A DNA stretch of 64,000 bases. It comes from Gemmataceae bacterium. Lineage in GTDB: Bacteria > Planctomycetota > Planctomycetia > Gemmatales > Gemmataceae. The translations under genes and the position numbers were made by a program. Positions 1 to 8,229 of the stretch are shown here, piece after piece. Under the pieces are notes generated by a model. The model saw only the letters and a list, made by a program, of their open reading frames with translations. It was not told the origin of the DNA and did not search any database. Location: assembly GCA_022842245.1 (NCBI GenBank), contig JALHPZ010000013.1, positions 62,001 through 126,000 of the forward strand, read 5' to 3'. The number at the start of each line of letters is the position of its first letter. Position 1 is the stretch's first letter.

Positions 1-2
1 TC

Positions 3-950
3 CGCGACCTGGAAGCCGAGATCGGCAAGGTGATCGTCGGCCAACCCGACACGGTGCGCGGCGTGCTCACGTGCCTCTTCGTCGGCGGCCACGTCCTCCT
101 CGAAGGCGTGCCCGGTCTCGGCAAGACGCTGCTGGTGCGCACGCTTGCCTCGGCCCTCGACCTCAAATTCTCCCGCATCCAGTTCACCCCGGACCTCATG
201 CCGTCGGACATCGTCGGCACGACCATTATCAACGAGGACGCCGATGGTCGCCGGCATTTCCAGTTCCAATCCGGTCCGCTCTTCGCGCAAATCGTCCTCG
301 CCGATGAAATCAACCGCGCCACGCCCAAGACGCAATCCGCGCTGCTGGAAGCCATGCAGGAACGGAGCGTCACCGTCGGCGGTACGGTCCACAAGCTCGA
401 CGAGCCGTTCCTCGTTTTGGCCACGCAGAACCCGATCGAACAGGAAGGCACTTACCCGTTACCCGAAGCGCAGTTGGACCGCTTCTTCTTCAAGTTGAAC
501 GTGCCGTTCACGACGCGCGACGAGTTGAACGTGATCCTCGACCGCACCACGAAGAACGAATGGCCGACAGCGACCAAGGTGATGGAAGAGGCCGAGATCC
601 GCCAATGGCAGGACCTTGTGCGCGAGGTGCTCGTCGCCGCCCCGGTCCAGGACTACGCGATCCGCCTGCTGCTCGCAACGCACCCGAACGGCGAGTTCGC
701 GACCGCCGACGCGAACCGCTTCCTCCGCGCCGGCGCCAGCCCGCGCGGGGCGCAATCGCTCATCCTCGCATCGAAGGTCCGCGCGCTCCTCGACGGCCGC
801 TACAACGTCGGATTCGATGATATACGCAACGTCTATTTGCCTGCGATGCGCCACCGTATACTCTTGAACTTCGAAGCTCAGGCCGAGAATGTCTCCCCCG
901 ATTCGGTCTTGGCCGCGATCGCGAACGAAGTGAAAGTGAAAGTCGATTGA
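3..950 (+). CDS. MoxR-family AAA+ ATPase (5' end cut by window edge)
   Basis: MoxR/RavA-type AAA+ ATPase, a family usually thought to act as a chaperone that matures or activates partner proteins. The frame is open to the left edge and reads RDLEAEIGKVIVGQ before the first internal start (GTG at 30), so the true start lies upstream. Visible motifs are Walker A (GVPGLGKT, near 106-129), Walker B (LADEINRA, near 298-321), the family signature around NPIEQEGTYPLPEAQLDRF and a C-terminal lid with GASPRGAQSL. Most MoxR genes are followed by a DUF58 gene; here the next gene is a transporter binding protein, so any DUF58 partner is upstream or absent. Family assignment is firm; the client is unknown. 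Confidence 0.93.
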   Translation, partial: RDLEAEIGKVIVGQPDTVRGVLTCLFVGGHVLLEGVPGLGKTLLVRTLASALDLKFSRIQFTPDLMPSDIVGTTIINEDADGRRHFQFQSGPLFAQIVLADEINRATPKTQSALLEAMQERSVTVGGTVHKLDEPFLVLATQNPIEQEGTYPLPEAQLDRFFFKLNVPFTTRDELNVILDRTTKNEWPTATKVMEEAEIRQWQDLVREVLVAAPVQDYAIRLLLATHPNGEFATADANRFLRAGASPRGAQSLILASKVRALLDGRYNVGFDDIRNVYLPAMRHRILLNFEAQAENVSPDSVLAAIANEVKVKVD

Positions 951-979
951 TTGACGCGGTTCCTCCCACCGTCTACACT
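951..979 (+). promoter_or_regulatory. sigma70-like promoter of the liv-type operon
   Basis: TTGACG at 951-956 and TACACT at 974-979 are separated by exactly 17 bases, close to the sigma70 consensus. The pair lies directly after the stop of the MoxR gene (950) and about 30 bases before the start of the binding-protein gene at 1010. It would allow the transporter operon to be transcribed independently of moxR. Seen by eye only; not tested. Confidence 0.5.
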
Positions 980-1009
980 CGCAAAGGAAACCGGGAGCCT
1001 TTACATTCC

Positions 1010-2254
1010 ATGCCCCTTCGTATCGTACCCGCGTTGTTCCTTGTTGCGTTTGTCGCGGCAGGAATGCTCATTCCCGCCCCGCCGGCCCGGGAAAACTCCA
1101 ACGTCGTCAAAATCCTCTCCAGCATGCCTCGAACCGGTTCGGCCCGCGGGCAGACCGACACCATCGTCGACGGCATCCGCCTCGCGCTAAACGAAGTGGA
1201 AAACCGGATCGACCTCGACGGCAAGACCTATCGCATCGAATACATGGACCTGGACGACGCCACCGCGTCGGCCGGCGACTGGACCAGCGAGCAGGAGGCC
1301 AGCAATGCCCGCCAGGCGCAAAGCGACCCGGACGTAATGGTCTACATCGGCACCTATAACTCCGGAGCCGCAAAGATCAGCATGCCGATCCTCAACCGGA
1401 TGAAGGTGCTGATGATTTCCCCCGCCAACACTTCCCCGGGTCTCACCAAGCCGAACCAGGGAGAGCGGGACGAACCGAAACGCTACCGACCAAGCGGCGA
1501 GGTGAACTACGTCCGCGTCGTGCCCACCGACGACCTGCAAGGCCCCGCCGGCGCGGAATGGTCGCTGGATATGGGCTGCAAACGCGTCTACATCCTCGAC
1601 GATAACTCGGTGTACGGCAAAGGCGTCGCGGATCTCTTCGAGGGCCACGCCCGCAAGATCGGCATCGACATTCTCGGCCGCGAAAGCATCGACGCGAAGG
1701 CGTCCGAGTTCCTCTCGCTCATGACGAAAATCTCGACGAAGAACCCTCAACTCATCTACTTTGGCGGTACGACGCAGACAAAGGCCGGCCAAGTGGCCAA
1801 GGACATGGTGAAAGTGGGGATGAAGGACTGCAAGATGATGGGACCCGACGGCACCTACGAAGTCGCGATGATCCAGTCGGCCTCGGCGGAAGTGCTCAAC
1901 GGCCGGTTCTTCTGCACCTTCGGCGGTCTCACGCCCGACAAACTCGCCGATACGCCGGGAGGAAAGACCTTCGTCGACAACTATAAAAAGTTTTACGGCA
2001 AGGAACCGGGCGAGGCCTACGCCCTCTACGGCTACGAGTGCGCCCGCGTCGCACTCGAGGCGATGCGCCGGGCGAACAAGAAAGATCGAGCCGCCATCTG
2101 CAAGGCCGGCCGCGAGATCAAGGACTTCCCTGGCGTCACAGGAACCTGGTCATTTGACGAAAACGGCGACACCACCCAGCAGGACATGAGCGGTATTGCG
2201 GTTCGCAACGGCCAGTTCGTGTTTGATAAAAAACTCTCCGTCACCCGGAAGTAA
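1010..2254 (+). CDS. ABC transporter substrate-binding protein, branched-chain amino acid/amide family
   Basis: Periplasmic binding protein of the Leu/Ile/Val-binding (Peripla_BP_6, type I) family, the receptor of the transporter encoded by the next four genes. The open frame extends to a TTG at 947, but the ATG at 1010 is chosen because it begins a clean signal peptide (MPLRIVPALFLVAFVAAG) and lies behind a plausible promoter. Of 414 residues, the first lobe begins with VVKILSSMPRTG and DGIRLALNEVEN, followed by ...YILDDNSVYGKGVADLF (second lobe) and MGPDGTYEVAMIQ. The ligand cannot be read from sequence: relatives bind amino acids, amides, urea or aromatic acids. The permease gene begins 24 bases downstream. 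Confidence 0.88.
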   Translation: MPLRIVPALFLVAFVAAGMLIPAPPARENSNVVKILSSMPRTGSARGQTDTIVDGIRLALNEVENRIDLDGKTYRIEYMDLDDATASAGDWTSEQEASNARQAQSDPDVMVYIGTYNSGAAKISMPILNRMKVLMISPANTSPGLTKPNQGERDEPKRYRPSGEVNYVRVVPTDDLQGPAGAEWSLDMGCKRVYILDDNSVYGKGVADLFEGHARKIGIDILGRESIDAKASEFLSLMTKISTKNPQLIYFGGTTQTKAGQVAKDMVKVGMKDCKMMGPDGTYEVAMIQSASAEVLNGRFFCTFGGLTPDKLADTPGGKTFVDNYKKFYGKEPGEAYALYGYECARVALEAMRRANKKDRAAICKAGREIKDFPGVTGTWSFDENGDTTQQDMSGIAVRNGQFVFDKKLSVTRK

Positions 2255-2278
2255 ACCCGATACCGACGGACGCCCCGA

Positions 2279-3244
2279 ATGCTACCCATCCTGTTCGCCG
2301 AAGCCTTCAACTGGACCAACCTCCAGCAACAATGCATTACCGGCCTCACAAGCGGTGCCCTCATCGCCCTGATTGCGCTCGGTTATACGATGGTTTACGG
2401 CATTGTTGAGCTGATCAACTTCGCCCATGGCGACCTCTTCATGCTCGGTTCGTGCCTCGCGCTGACCATCTTCACCGCGTTCGGCCTCGCCCAACCCGGT
2501 GCCATCGACTCTGCCTCGAACGTCACCATCCTCCTCGCCATCGCTTGCTGCCTTGTCGCCGTGCCGATCTTCTGCGCCGGATTGAATCGCTCCGTCGACT
2601 ACGTCGTCTACCGCCCACTGCGCACCGCCCCTCGACTCGCTCCCCTCGTCTCCGCCATCGGCGTCAGCTTCATCTTCATGAACATCGGTCTCTTCTGGGT
2701 CGGCCCGCAGGACGTGAACTTCCCCGATGTCATTCAGGACCGGAATCTCCTTGGCGACGACGCCAATCTTCGATTCACGCTGAAGAACCTGCTTGTCGTC
2801 GGCGTCACCGTTCCTCTCATGATCGCCCTCACCGTCTTCGTGAAATTCACCAGCCTGGGCAAGGCGATGCGCGCCACCGCCCAGAACCCCACGGCCGCCC
2901 GACTGATGGGCATCAATACCGAGTTCGTTATCGGTACGACCTTCCTCGTCGGCGGCGCCCTCGCGGGCTTCGGAAGCGTTGTCTACGCTCTCTACGTCAA
3001 CACCATCAGCTACCAGATGGGATTCCAGAACGGCCTCTACGCCTTCACCGCCGCCGTCCTCGGCGGCATCGGCAACATCCCCGGCGCGGTCCTTGGCGGA
3101 CTGGTCATCGGACTCGTGCAAGCTCTCGGCACCGCCTACATCGGCGCCACCTGGACGAGCGCGATCGTGTTCGCCGTGCTTATCGTCATCCTCGTCTTCC
3201 GTCCGTCCGGCTTGCTCGGCGCGCGGGTCCGGGAGAAAGTATGA
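2279..3244 (+). CDS. livH: ABC transporter permease, LivH type
   Basis: Inner-membrane permease of the branched-chain amino acid/amide ABC transporter family (LivH/BPD_transp_2), 321 residues, the usual length. Typical features are the early GALIALIALGYTMVYGIVELINFAHGD segment, the RALRA-like TAQNPTAARLMGIN cytoplasmic loop that contacts the ATPase, and the C-terminal AAVLGGIGNIPGAVLGGL segment. Around eight hydrophobic segments are visible. It begins 24 bases after the binding-protein gene, and its stop overlaps the start of livM by four bases (ATGA), so the two permeases are probably translationally coupled. Confidence 0.92.
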   Translation: MLPILFAEAFNWTNLQQQCITGLTSGALIALIALGYTMVYGIVELINFAHGDLFMLGSCLALTIFTAFGLAQPGAIDSASNVTILLAIACCLVAVPIFCAGLNRSVDYVVYRPLRTAPRLAPLVSAIGVSFIFMNIGLFWVGPQDVNFPDVIQDRNLLGDDANLRFTLKNLLVVGVTVPLMIALTVFVKFTSLGKAMRATAQNPTAARLMGINTEFVIGTTFLVGGALAGFGSVVYALYVNTISYQMGFQNGLYAFTAAVLGGIGNIPGAVLGGLVIGLVQALGTAYIGATWTSAIVFAVLIVILVFRPSGLLGARVREKV

Positions 3245-4341
3245 ACCGGAAAGTCGGCCCCCGCTGGGCGCTCGTCGTCTTCCTCGTCCTCGCGATCTAC
3301 CCGCTGTTCCCGGCCTTCGATGGCTGGTTCTTCTCGGCCACCGCGCGCAGCCTCGGCGCACAGATGCCGACGCTGTTCATCTTCGCCATCCTCGCAATGG
3401 GGCTGAACCTCGTCGTCGGCAACGTCGGCCTCCTGCACCTGGGCATCGCCGCCTTTTTCGGCATCGGGGCGTACACCATGGGCATCCTGACGGTGCCCGC
3501 GTATCCCTTCGAAATTGGCTTCTGGCTCGCCCTGCCCTGCGGCATCGCCGCCGCCGCCGCCGTCGGACTCTTCATCGGCGTCCCCACCCTGCGCCTCCGC
3601 GGCGACTACCTCGCCCTCGTTACCCTCGGTTTTGGCGAAGTCGTGCGCTTCACCCTGAAGAACCTCGACGCCATCACCGCCGGCACACGCTCCCTCGTGC
3701 CCGTGCCGCCCCCCGCCACGCCCATCCTCACCGTCGACTGGCTCCAGGACTTCCGCCCCTTCTATTACCTCACCCTCGGCTTTCTCGTCATCGTCTACTG
3801 GATGCTCGGTAGCCTTGAACGCTCCAAACTCGGTCGCGCTTGGGTCGCCGTCCGCGAGGACGAACTGGCCGCATCCTGCATGGGACTGAACGTCTCCCGG
3901 CTCAAGCTCTCCGCCTTCATCTGCTCCGCCGGCATCGCCGGTCTCGCCGGCGGACTCTACGCCTCAACCATCACCAGTACTGCCCAACCCGACGCTTACG
4001 ATTTCAACCGATCGATCTTTTTGCTCTGCTGCCTGATCCTTGGCGGCCTCGGCAGCCGAAACGGAGTTTTGCTTGGCGTGTTCCTCCTCTACGGCTTCGA
4101 TCAAATTCTCTCACCGATCGTCGACGAAAAACTCCAACTCGCATACGGTGCGCCGATCCGTCGAGAGTTTCTGGGCATACCGATCTCCGCTCAGATGCAG
4201 ACCTTTGCCGGCTGGCGGCTCTTCCTCTTTGGCGTCGTCTTGATTGTCATGATGCGATATCGACCGTCCGGATTGATCCCGAACGACCGGATCAAGGAAG
4301 AACTGCCGCCCGACCCTGATGCCCGGCCCGCCACGAAGTAA
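3241..4341 (+). CDS. livM: ABC transporter permease, LivM type
   Basis: Second permease of the transporter (LivM), 366 residues. The start is the ATG at 3241 that overlaps the livH stop; the frame is open much further upstream, but that part is only a shadow of livH. Family marks are FAILAMGLNLVVGNVGLLHLGIAAFFGIGAYT, the GDYLALVTLGFGEVVRFTLKN segment, the EDELAASCMGLNVSRLKLSAF ATPase-contact loop and a C-terminal LGGLGSRNGVLLG. LivM pairs with LivH in the membrane and is energised by the LivG- and LivF-type ATPases that follow. The livG start lies 17 bases past its stop. Confidence 0.92.
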   Translation: MNRKVGPRWALVVFLVLAIYPLFPAFDGWFFSATARSLGAQMPTLFIFAILAMGLNLVVGNVGLLHLGIAAFFGIGAYTMGILTVPAYPFEIGFWLALPCGIAAAAAVGLFIGVPTLRLRGDYLALVTLGFGEVVRFTLKNLDAITAGTRSLVPVPPPATPILTVDWLQDFRPFYYLTLGFLVIVYWMLGSLERSKLGRAWVAVREDELAASCMGLNVSRLKLSAFICSAGIAGLAGGLYASTITSTAQPDAYDFNRSIFLLCCLILGGLGSRNGVLLGVFLLYGFDQILSPIVDEKLQLAYGAPIRREFLGIPISAQMQTFAGWRLFLFGVVLIVMMRYRPSGLIPNDRIKEELPPDPDARPATK

Positions 4342-4358
4342 CAGTTGGAGAGCCTCGA

Positions 4359-5651
4359 GTGAGTTTGCTCAGCGTCAAGAACCTGACGATGCGGTTCGGC
4401 GGAATCACAGCGGTGAGCGCCGTCGACCTGACCGTCGAACCCGGAACGATCGTTTCCGTAATCGGGCCGAACGGCGCCGGGAAAACGACGCTTTTCAATG
4501 CCGTCACCGGTATCTACCGTCCAAGCTCGGGCGAAGTCCGCTTCGATGGCGATGAGGTTCGCCGCCCAGTCCGCGCAACGCTGTTCGTTTCATGCGCGAT
4601 CGCCGGATTGCTCACGGCGATGGTCGCATTCCTTGCTGCCGCCGGCGTACAGGAACTGTGGCGGGCGGCGATCACACGCCAGTTCTCCGGTTCGGACGAT
4701 TCCTTCAGCCTCTCGAAAGTGCTCGCGGCCACAGGCGACTACGTTGCCGGCCGTCCCGGTATCGTCCTTAACCGCATCACGAATCGCTGGGAAATCCTCT
4801 CACTCGACGGCAAAACGACCCTCGACGTCGTGGATAGCGAGGCGGAAGCCCGTGAGTTGGCATCTCGCATCGTCCTCGATCAACTGCCGGCGATCGCCGA
4901 GAATGCCAAGCCGCCGATTGTCGTTGCCGGGAAATCGTTCGATGATCCGGCTAAGGCGAAGGTCTTCCGCGACTCCGCCGTCACAGCCCAGGCCGATCGC
5001 GAGAACCTCGTCTTCAACTCGCGTGTCGCCGCAGTCGCCGGGCTGGTGCTCGCGCCGATCGCGATGTTGCTGATCTGGTTGCGCTCCCGCCGCACGCCGG
5101 ACGTGATCGCCCAGGGCGGCATCGCACGCACGTTCCAGAACATCCGTCTTTTCTACGCGATGACAGTACTCGAAAACGTCATGGTCGGGATGGATCGTCA
5201 ACTGACGAAGCACCCGCTGCTCATGGCGCTGGGTTCGCCCGGCCAGCGTCAGGAGGAATGGGACGCGGCCGTGAAGGCGAACGACCTTCTGCAATTCGTT
5301 GGCCTTGGCGGCAAGCACCGCGAGTTAGCCAAGAACCTCGCGTACGGCGACCAGCGACGGCTCGAAATCGCCCGCGCTATCGCCACGAATCCGAAGCTTC
5401 TCCTGCTCGACGAACCCGCCGCCGGGATGAACCCCAGCGAGACCGTCGCCCTTATGGACCTCATCAAGAAGATCCGCGACCGCGGCATCACCGTCCTCCT
5501 CATCGAACACCACATGAACCTGGTTATGGGCATCTCGGACAAAGTGGCCGTGCTCGACTATGGCCAGAAGATCGCGGAAGGGACGCCGGCGGAAGTCAGC
5601 CGCGATCCGAAGGTCATCGAAGCCTATCTCGGCAAGGAAGAGGTGAGCTGA
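4359..5651 (+). CDS. livG: LivG-type ABC ATPase with a membrane-spanning insertion
   Basis: ATP-binding subunit of the transporter, 430 residues against roughly 250 for ordinary LivG. The GTG start is set by the family N-terminus (LSVKNLTMRFGG). The ATPase is complete: Walker A GPNGAGKTT at 36-44, Q-loop ARTFQN ending at about 261, LAYGDQRRLEIARA signature at 328-341, Walker B LLLLDEP at 347-353 and H-loop around 384. Between about 65 and 248 sits an extra block with two hydrophobic segments (about 73-97 and 223-242) flanking about 125 polar residues. It replaces the short loop that normally leads to GIARTFQ. The frame is unbroken on both sides, so this looks like a real domain insertion rather than a frameshift. 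If membrane-inserted, the inserted loop would lie outside the cytoplasm. The stop overlaps the livF start by one base. Confidence 0.88.
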   Translation: MSLLSVKNLTMRFGGITAVSAVDLTVEPGTIVSVIGPNGAGKTTLFNAVTGIYRPSSGEVRFDGDEVRRPVRATLFVSCAIAGLLTAMVAFLAAAGVQELWRAAITRQFSGSDDSFSLSKVLAATGDYVAGRPGIVLNRITNRWEILSLDGKTTLDVVDSEAEARELASRIVLDQLPAIAENAKPPIVVAGKSFDDPAKAKVFRDSAVTAQADRENLVFNSRVAAVAGLVLAPIAMLLIWLRSRRTPDVIAQGGIARTFQNIRLFYAMTVLENVMVGMDRQLTKHPLLMALGSPGQRQEEWDAAVKANDLLQFVGLGGKHRELAKNLAYGDQRRLEIARAIATNPKLLLLDEPAAGMNPSETVALMDLIKKIRDRGITVLLIEHHMNLVMGISDKVAVLDYGQKIAEGTPAEVSRDPKVIEAYLGKEEVS

Positions 5652-6364
5652 TGGCCGCAATTCTGACCATCGACAAGCTCCGCGCCGGGTACGGCCCGAT
5701 CGACGCCCTGCACGACGTTTCGCTCACGGTGGAAGCCGGCGAAATCGTCGCGATGATCGGTGCCAACGGTGCCGGCAAGACATCGACGCTGATGAGCGTT
5801 TCCGGCGTCCTGAAGGCGAGGGCTGGCAGCATCCGGTTCCAAGGGCAGGACATCGCGAAGCTGCCGGCGCACCAGATCGTGAAGCTTGGCCTCGCTCAGT
5901 CGCCCGAAGGCCGCAAGATCTTCCCGCGACTGACCGTGCTCGAGAACCTTCAGATGGGGGCGTTCACGCGGAATGACGCGCCGGGCATCGCGGCCGATAT
6001 CGAGAAGGCATTCGCGATGTTCCCCATCCTGAAAGAGCGCAGGGGTCAGGCCGGTGGCCTACTGTCCGGCGGCCAGCAGCAGATGCTCGCGATCGCGCGG
6101 GCGCTCATGGCACGGCCGAAACTCCTCATGCTCGATGAACCCTCGCTCGGCCTCGCGCCGCAGATCGTCGTGCAGATCTTCGATGTAATCAAGGATCTCA
6201 ACAAGGCCGGCATGTCGATCCTCCTGGTTGAACAGAATGCCCGCATGGCCCTCAGGGTGGCGCACCGTGGGTATGTTCTCGAGACCGGCCGAGTCACCAT
6301 GAGCGACGCCGCCGACAAACTCCTCGTCGACCCGCGTGTGCGGGCCGCGTACCTCGGGGAGTGA
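5651..6364 (+). CDS. livF: ABC transporter ATP-binding protein, LivF type
   Basis: Second ATPase of the transporter, 237 residues, normal for LivF. The start is the ATG at 5651, which shares a base with the livG stop (TGATG). Walker A is GANGAGKTS, the Q-loop region reads GLAQSPEGRKIFPRLTVLENL as in LivF, the signature is LLSGGQQQMLAIARAL, Walker B is LLMLDEPSLGLAP, and LVEQNARMAL carries the switch region. It shows no insertion, in contrast to its partner. The five genes from 1010 to 6364 encode a complete transporter. Confidence 0.94.
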   Translation: MAAILTIDKLRAGYGPIDALHDVSLTVEAGEIVAMIGANGAGKTSTLMSVSGVLKARAGSIRFQGQDIAKLPAHQIVKLGLAQSPEGRKIFPRLTVLENLQMGAFTRNDAPGIAADIEKAFAMFPILKERRGQAGGLLSGGQQQMLAIARALMARPKLLMLDEPSLGLAPQIVVQIFDVIKDLNKAGMSILLVEQNARMALRVAHRGYVLETGRVTMSDAADKLLVDPRVRAAYLGE

Positions 6365-6369
6365 CGAGC

Positions 6370-7464
6370 ATGAAAATCGTCCGCCTCGAGACCGAACTCC
6401 TCCGCGTACAATTGCCGCGTGCCGTCTCACTGCCGACCTCGCAGGACCCTCGCTCCACGAAGGACGTCGACGTCGTCCTCGCCCGCATCGTCACCGACGG
6501 GCTGCACGTCGGCCTCGGCTTCACCTACAGCTTTGGCGGCGGAGCCGCGATCCGCTCGCTGCTCGACTCCGCCATCGCGCCGATTCTGACAGGTGAAGAT
6601 CCGACGTTGATCGAACGGCTCTTCCTGCGCTCGCAGCACGAACTCGAAACGGTCGGCTTCTCCGGCCTCGCCGCCCGCGCCTATGCGGCCGTGGACTTCG
6701 CTCTCTGGGACCTGAAGGGCAAAGCCGCGAACCTGCCCGTTTACAAGCTCCTCGGTGGTTATCGCACGAAGCTAAAAGCGATTGTTTCCGACACAGCTAC
6801 GCCGGCGCTCGGTACGAAGGCGGCCGTGAAGGAAACGCGAGCCGCGCTCGACGCCGGTGCGGCGGGCGTGATCGTCGAAATCGGGACCGCCGACCCGGAC
6901 ATCGACGCCGACCGCGTGCGATCGCTCCGCGAGGCGGTGCCGGAGGGCGCCTGGTTCGAAATCTCGGCAAACGCCCGCTACGACTTCTCGACGGCGCTCT
7001 GGATGGGCCGCATGTGCGAAGAGGAGTTCGCGATCGACGGCTTTTCCGATCCACTGCGCGCCGACGACGCCGACGGTCTGAAGCGATTGCTGGACCGGCT
7101 CGAAGTGGCGGTCAGCGCCGGTGTCCTGGCGGACCGAGTCGAGGACTTCGTTCGCCTGCTGGATCGCGGCGGCCTCTCAGCGGTGCGTGTCGATCCGCTG
7201 CGCCTCGGCGGCCTCACGCCAGCGCGGAAGGTGGCGCAACTCGCCGAGCTCAAGCACGTCGCAGTCTGCCCGGTGCGGCTGCCGGAGATCGGCGCGCACC
7301 TCGCCGCCGGCTGCGTGCTCGGCCGCGTCTGCGAAACGGTCGACTGGTTCGCGGAATTGTTCACCGGCGGGCCGAAGTTCCACGACGGGCAATTCGTCGT
7401 GCCCGACGCACCGGGGTTGGGGATTGTGGTCAACGAATCCTACGCCAAGAAGCATCGGGTTTGA
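6370..7464 (+). CDS. enolase-superfamily (MR/MLE-like) protein lacking catalytic residues
   Basis: Mandelate racemase/muconate-lactonizing-like protein, 364 residues. The ATG at 6370 is preferred to the GTG at 6361 because a GGGGAG ribosome site (6356-6361) is correctly spaced. The N-terminal capping domain and barrel are recognisable (AYAAVDFALWDLKGKAANLPVYKLLGG; DPDIDADRVRSLREAV; VDPLRLGGLTPARK). However, the usual KxK base pair aligns with IVE, the first metal ligand of the DxN motif aligns with SAN, the ExP position reads SDP, the third ligand region reads LADR, and the PHS-type histidine region reads CPVRLPE. It is therefore probably a non-enzymatic or repurposed member. It begins five bases after livF and is likely co-transcribed with the transporter. 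Alignment was done by eye. Confidence 0.8.
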   Translation: MKIVRLETELLRVQLPRAVSLPTSQDPRSTKDVDVVLARIVTDGLHVGLGFTYSFGGGAAIRSLLDSAIAPILTGEDPTLIERLFLRSQHELETVGFSGLAARAYAAVDFALWDLKGKAANLPVYKLLGGYRTKLKAIVSDTATPALGTKAAVKETRAALDAGAAGVIVEIGTADPDIDADRVRSLREAVPEGAWFEISANARYDFSTALWMGRMCEEEFAIDGFSDPLRADDADGLKRLLDRLEVAVSAGVLADRVEDFVRLLDRGGLSAVRVDPLRLGGLTPARKVAQLAELKHVAVCPVRLPEIGAHLAAGCVLGRVCETVDWFAELFTGGPKFHDGQFVVPDAPGLGIVVNESYAKKHRV

Positions 7465-7486
7465 ACGCGAATGGTTCCGCCGATCC

Positions 7487-7557
7487 CGCGCCACCCCCCA
7501 CCGGAATCATGTCAGATTTCCTAAAGCACCATTGTCCATCAACGACTTACGTTGAAT
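7487..7557 (+). repeat. dispersed intergenic repeat, copy A
   Basis: A 71-base stretch downstream of the enolase-like gene that matches 47024-47094 without gaps at about 53 of 71 positions. It runs from CGCGCCACCC through GGAATCA and GATTTCC to the most conserved block AACGACTTACGT. Both copies sit just after a gene stop on the same strand. I recognise no family. The rest of the gap 7465-7761 holds only a possible -10 box (TATAAC, 7728-7733) before the RidA gene. Confidence 0.6.
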
Positions 7558-7761
7558 TGTCATAGTCAGGAAAGTCGTCCGAACCGGGTTCCCACCGTCG
7601 ATCTCTCCCGAAAAAACTCAGCAATATCTGATCAAGACGATTCAAAAATCGCAACATCGTTCGATCCTGAGAGGGTCTTGTCGCATTGCGCATTTCATTG
7701 GCATCTTCTTGAACCCGCGGTAGTGCCTATAACAGCCGCCATTCCTAATCGGAGTTTCGCC

Positions 7762-8226
7762 ATGTCCAAGCCCGAAGAGCAAGTCGCGAAGTTGCACCTC
7801 GTGTTCCCAAGCATTCCGAAGCCCGTGGCCGTGTACAAACCGGCGGTGCGCGTCGGGAACATCGTCTACGTCTCCGGCCACGGACCGCTCAAACTCGATG
7901 GCGGCTATATCCTTGGCTGCGTCGGCAAGGACCTCACGCTCGATCAGGGCAAGGAGGCCGCGCGGCAGACTGGCCTCGCCATCCTCGCAACGCTGCGGAA
8001 CTTCCTCGGCTCGCTCGACAAGGTCAAACGGCTCGTCAAATCGTTCGGCATGGTGAACTGCACGGCCGACTTCAAGGATCAGCCAAAGGTCATCAACGGC
8101 TACTCGGAGCTGATGAAGGAAGTGTTCGGCGACGACGCCGGGGTTGGTGCCCGTAGCGCCGTGGGTCACAACGCGCTGCCGAACGGCATGGCGGTCGAGA
8201 TCGAGGCAATCTTCGAAGTGGAATGA
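7762..8226 (+). CDS. RidA/YjgF-family enamine deaminase-like protein
   Basis: Member of the RidA (YjgF/YER057c/UK114) family, 154 residues. RidA proteins hydrolyse reactive enamine/imine intermediates made by PLP enzymes; related subfamilies have other roles. The ATG at 7762 is behind a GGAGTTTCGCC ribosome site. Visible signatures are VGNIVYVSGHGPL, the helix GKEAARQTGLAILATLRNFLGSLDKVKRLVK, and the C-terminal ARSAVGHNALPNGMAVEIEAIFE with the arginine and glutamate typical of the active pocket. It is slightly longer than classical RidA at the N-terminus. It faces the following small gene on the other strand. Confidence 0.9.
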   Translation: MSKPEEQVAKLHLVFPSIPKPVAVYKPAVRVGNIVYVSGHGPLKLDGGYILGCVGKDLTLDQGKEAARQTGLAILATLRNFLGSLDKVKRLVKSFGMVNCTADFKDQPKVINGYSELMKEVFGDDAGVGARSAVGHNALPNGMAVEIEAIFEVE

Positions 8227-8229
8227 CGC

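Noticed and set aside
947-1009. TTG start for the binding protein overlapping the MoxR stop
   Set aside because: It would add 21 residues before a perfect signal peptide and would overlap the promoter-like boxes.
2452-3240. Upstream extension of the livM frame
   Set aside because: Arg/His/Pro-rich shadow of livH; the ATG at 3241 overlaps the livH stop and starts the family N-terminus.
4551-5102. Frameshift or assembly error in livG
   Set aside because: The frame is continuous through the insert, codon use looks the same as in the flanks, and the ATPase resumes at the correct motif. A misassembly cannot be fully excluded without related genomes.
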